From IMG/VR virus record IMGVR_UViG_3300035145_000747, positions 1 through 40,798 of that record: a stretch of 40,798 bases of DNA; one strand, written 5' to 3'. This DNA comes from a virus. Under the pieces are notes generated by a model. It saw nothing but the letters and a program-made list of their open reading frames with translations, was not told where the DNA came from and did not search any database. Positions 37,989 to 40,798 of this stretch are shown here, one piece after another. Position numbers and translations under genes: made by a program. The first letter of the stretch is position 1. Each line of letters starts with the position of its first letter.

Positions 37989-40798
37989 TTAATCTTGATT
38001 TAAGTTCATCAATCTGTTCTTGTTGTTCTTTAACTGCTTCAATAAGCACACCAACTATTTTCTCGTAATCTACAGTCTTGTATACTTTATCGCTGTCATC
38101 CATTAAAGGCATTTTCTTCTCTCTTACAATCTCAGGAAGCACTTGTTCTACTTCTTGAGCAATAAGACCTAAATCCTTCTGTCCTTCTCTGTGACCTTTA
38201 TTCCAAACATATTCAACTCCTCGTAAAGATTTTATTTTACCGAGTGCATTGTCTATTGTTTTTACTTCATCTTTTAATCTAATATCTGAAATAGTTGAAG
38301 AGTATGCAATAACATCTCCTTCTACATGAAGGTCGCCATCATTCTCTAATCGCATATCCTCAGCACTATCTAAGAAGAATCCTATAGAGGTCGCTCTAAT
38401 TAAAATCCTGTCAGCAGAACCATTTGCTCTTACTAAACTTAAATCTTCATCATAAGAACCAATAGTTCCACCATTTACAATTACTTTTTTATCAAAGTAG
38501 TTACCTCCTCTATCTGTAGTAAAATGACACCAAGAAGTATTTTGAGGACCGATATTTACATTACCTGAATTGGTAGTTATATTGAGAGAATTACCACTAC
38601 CCTTTAAAAGTTTAGTATTAGAATCATCAATCTCTATTCTACCATAAGCTCTTACTCCTCCATCTATAGTTCTAAATCTATCAGCTCCATTTTCAAAAAG
38701 CCTAACATAAGTTCTTGCTTGGTTGCAATGCATGTAAATTAACGCCTGATTAGTGCCTGAAGTGTTTTCACCTTGAAAATATATGTTTCCATTTGCATGG
38801 TGATAGTTTCTGAAGTAAGTGTCTGTACCATTGTGCCACATTCTAAAATCAGAGCCTTCTCCTAAACGGATAGTATCACTATCCCTCATCTTCATATAGT
38901 TGTTACCCCATTCAGTAACTTCTGCTCCTGCAATAACTACTCTAAATTGGTCGGTGGCATGAAATTGTAGATATGTGTTGGTGTCTCCCGTATGAATAAT
39001 TTGGTCTGCTACATAAATATCATTTATTCCTTGAATATTGTTCCCGGAAAAATCAACGTAAGTAGCGGCACGGTCGCCGTGCATAATAAGCGAACCAGTA
39101 GCATTGTTATCATGACCCCACATACCCCATTCGCCATTTCCTATCTGAGATAGTCCTGTCCAAGAGTTACCACCTGCAGTAGTTACTGTTGTAGCTCCAC
39201 CTCTGTACCCAATAGACATACCATAACTGTCCATTGAAGTAGTAGTTGAATTATGTTCAGAAAAGAATAATCTTCCTGAACCTTCACCTGAAGCGTCTGT
39301 GTTACCTTCAAAAGAAAGCCATCTGCCTCCATTGTTAGTTCCATTACCAGGAGTACCTAAGCTTAAACTACCGTTTGAATGTATTCTTAGTTTTTGATAA
39401 CCATTCCAAGGAACTCTAAATCCTAGATAACCAGTTTCATTAGAGCTTCCCATTTGAGAAAATATATCACAGTGCAGTCCTATACTTCCATTGAAAGAAC
39501 GTAGACGCATACCTGCATTCCCTCCGCCTGTATCGTCATTAACTCTAAGTTGAGGAAAAGAGTTGTCTACGATATGCACTTGTGCACCTGCTGATGCAGT
39601 ACCAAACCCTGCTGAACCATCAGTATCAATCTCCCAGTTATAACCAAACATTCTGTTACCCCTAACAAGAACATTATCTCCTGAAGTGTTACCTAAGTAA
39701 AGGTTATTTGCGTATAAGTAAGTATTACTGTTGTTGGTATAGAAGTCTTGATTTATTCTAACCCTTGAGCCTGAATCATTGTAGAAATATCCACCACCTG
39801 TTCCAACATATAAATTATCTCCAGCTCTAATACTAGCATTTACGTCTAACTGGTAAGAAGGTTCTTTACCAATCCCCACCTTATTATCATCAGTAATATT
39901 AAGCACGTTATAAGTACCATCTATATTTCTTAGATAGTAGTGTCCATTAGAACCTATATTGTGTGCCCATGTCCTTACACCTGTACGCACCATTGAAATG
40001 AACCCATCACTACTCGTTCTAATTCTCACTGGAGCAGCATTAGTAACATCAGCAGCTTCTCCAAATAACGCACTACCTACTACATGGAGGTCTTGTGTTG
40101 GAGTTGAGGTGTTAATACCCATACGTCCATTGGTATACGTATATGTAGCACTATCCCCTAACTGTATTTTATCAGGGTCAGTTCCTTCATCTAACAGTAT
40201 TACATTTCTTCCTCCTGCAGCTAATTGTACTTGGTCTCCTTGGAATCTAAGATATGTATTTGTGTCGCCATTATGGTAAATGTATTCACCTACATACATA
40301 TTTGTAGCGGTTAAATCTCCAGAGATTGTACTTGACTGGTCTGTTCTTACAAACGAACTCGCATGTAAACCATCAAGCATGTCTGCATTTAGATTCGAAC
40401 CTACACCATCATTTCCTTCATGGAATACTTTGTTAGCTCCTAAGTAGATGTTGGGGGATTGTCCTGATTGTCCCCACTTAATCTGACCAGGAGTGGCTGT
40501 ATGAATAAATGTAGTTCCTGAATAAACAGTAGCTGTAGGGCTAAAAGTAATTTCCTCATTATTTAGAGGAAATATCTCTATTGCAGCACCAAAGCTAGTT
40601 CCTGCATTCGCACTACCTGTGTATTGTAAGTAGATATCAAAGTCCTCGTTGTTATTACTTATAATCTTAATGTCTAAGCTAGAATAATTACCAGCTTGAG
40701 AATGAACTATAATGTCTGCAGAGTGGTTTACAGATATATCAGAAAGACAGTTTACTACAATATTACCTGTAGTACCATGAACTGTCATTCTTATTGTA
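37972..40798 (-). CDS. Tail fibre/spike with C-terminal S74 chaperone domain, partial
   Basis: The frame runs from the right edge, with at least 938 residues. An ATG at 40788 is possible, but the frame stays open to the edge, so the true N-terminus may be missing. The central part is beta-helix-like, with repeated blocks such as HxGDTNTYLxF (three sites: two clear, one degenerate) and Gly/Asn/Thr-rich strands. The C-terminus is a Peptidase_S74 intramolecular chaperone: SDIRLKDEV (from S834), LGKIKSLRGVEYVW, then GLIAQEVEQVLPEIV. These domains trimerise the fibre and cut themselves off at the Ser. Host recognition is the likely role. Confidence 0.85.
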   Translation of the reverse strand, partial: TIRMTVHGTTGNIVVNCLSDISVNHSADIIVHSQAGNYSSLDIKIISNNNEDFDIYLQYTGSANAGTSFGAAIEIFPLNNEEITFSPTATVYSGTTFIHTATPGQIKWGQSGQSPNIYLGANKVFHEGNDGVGSNLNADMLDGLHASSFVRTDQSSTISGDLTATNMYVGEYIYHNGDTNTYLRFQGDQVQLAAGGRNVILLDEGTDPDKIQLGDSATYTYTNGRMGINTSTPTQDLHVVGSALFGEAADVTNAAPVRIRTSSDGFISMVRTGVRTWAHNIGSNGHYYLRNIDGTYNVLNITDDNKVGIGKEPSYQLDVNASIRAGDNLYVGTGGGYFYNDSGSRVRINQDFYTNNSNTYLYANNLYLGNTSGDNVLVRGNRMFGYNWEIDTDGSAGFGTASAGAQVHIVDNSFPQLRVNDDTGGGNAGMRLRSFNGSIGLHCDIFSQMGSSNETGYLGFRVPWNGYQKLRIHSNGSLSLGTPGNGTNNGGRWLSFEGNTDASGEGSGRLFFSEHNSTTTSMDSYGMSIGYRGGATTVTTAGGNSWTGLSQIGNGEWGMWGHDNNATGSLIMHGDRAATYVDFSGNNIQGINDIYVADQIIHTGDTNTYLQFHATDQFRVVIAGAEVTEWGNNYMKMRDSDTIRLGEGSDFRMWHNGTDTYFRNYHHANGNIYFQGENTSGTNQALIYMHCNQARTYVRLFENGADRFRTIDGGVRAYGRIEIDDSNTKLLKGSGNSLNITTNSGNVNIGPQNTSWCHFTTDRGGNYFDKKVIVNGGTIGSYDEDLSLVRANGSADRILIRATSIGFFLDSAEDMRLENDGDLHVEGDVIAYSSTISDIRLKDEVKTIDNALGKIKSLRGVEYVWNKGHREGQKDLGLIAQEVEQVLPEIVREKKMPLMDDSDKVYKTVDYEKIVGVLIEAVKEQQEQIDELKSRLNGGSN

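Larger units (their letters stand above)
573..40461. repeat. Dispersed octamer CAATCCCC/GGGGATTG, 27 exact copies
   Basis: By hand I count 21 CAATCCCC on the plus strand (starts 573, 1146, 2106, 5319, 8414, 13640, 14109, 17780, 18963, 21259, 23277, 24645, 25986, 27594, 28429, 29631, 30106, 32991, 36552, 36734, 39870) and 6 GGGGATTG (starts 7837, 12482, 21449, 23786, 24785, 40454). Coordinates given here span the first to last copy. They fall in coding and non-coding sequence in several reading frames. Confidence 0.85.

Noticed and set aside
1-40798. CRISPR arrays, tRNA genes and diversity-generating retroelements
   Set aside because: No regularly spaced repeats longer than the short words described, no cloverleaf-like sequences, no reverse transcriptase and no template/variable repeat near the fibre gene were seen.
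1-40798. Alternative genetic code (TAG or TGA read as amino acid)
   Set aside because: TAG ends several clear genes (for example at 4682-4684), and TGA and TAA end others in overlapping ATGA or TAATG arrangements, so the standard bacterial code fits.

Overview
This window is part of a tailed double-stranded DNA phage genome, most likely a podovirus infecting a member of Bacteroidota (a marine Flavobacteriia-like host is my best guess). The evidence is a tightly packed, often overlapping gene layout; A/T-rich gene leaders without clear Shine-Dalgarno sites (for example the TAATTATTTACACT leader before position 385); a Bacteroidota-type promoter (TTG, 21 nt, TATATTTG at 6153-6160); a set of T7-like internal virion proteins; ring and nozzle-like tail proteins of the Bacteroidota podovirus type; and a fibre with an S74 chaperone. 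G+C looks like roughly 38-40% (estimated by eye). Terminase, portal and major capsid genes are not in the window, and the last gene runs off the right edge, so this is an incomplete genome. TAA, TAG and TGA are all used as stops, so there is no sign of recoding.

Layout. Left arm, plus strand. Positions 15-5904 hold a CobS/CobT-like pair (MoxR-type AAA+ ATPase and VWA/HExxH protein), followed by a run of very small proteins including tiny membrane peptides, ending at a strong terminator (5925-5961). Positions 5962-6195 form a regulatory gap with several short palindromes and a promoter. Positions 6196-13975 encode DNA metabolism: a complete tyrosine recombinase, a probable annealing protein, a YqaJ-type exonuclease, a MerR/excisionase-like HTH protein, an OB-fold-like protein, a protein with an SSB-like acidic tail, a candidate origin (15-bp hairpin plus three iterons), a primase-helicase, a nucleotide-modification-associated protein, and four adjacent nucleases (RusA-like, two PD-(D/E)XK-like, HNH).

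Right arm, minus strand (40798 down to 13959, read leftward). It starts with the fibre (S74), a second tail-tip protein, two small basic proteins, three ring/connector-like proteins, a nozzle-like tail protein that seems split in two with cadherin/Ig-like domains in the first piece, and three internal virion proteins, one of 3011 residues with a buried HEFVH zinc-protease motif. It ends with an M15 peptidase endolysin and a lysis region of small membrane, coiled-coil and lipoprotein genes. The two arms converge and overlap at 13959-13975. A rightward terminator sits at 14453-14487.

The most unusual signals are in word usage, not single genes. The octamer CAATCCCC/GGGGATTG occurs 27 times by my count where fewer than one is expected, with a 21:6 bias to one genome strand that ignores gene direction. 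GCGAG/CTCGC is also strongly enriched. I found no GATC anywhere in 40.8 kb although other tetramers of the same composition are common. Six very short overlapping genes (3933-4061, 5205-5315, 5333-5500, 14227-14379, 16138-16248, 16530-16628) were found by reading the gaps by hand.
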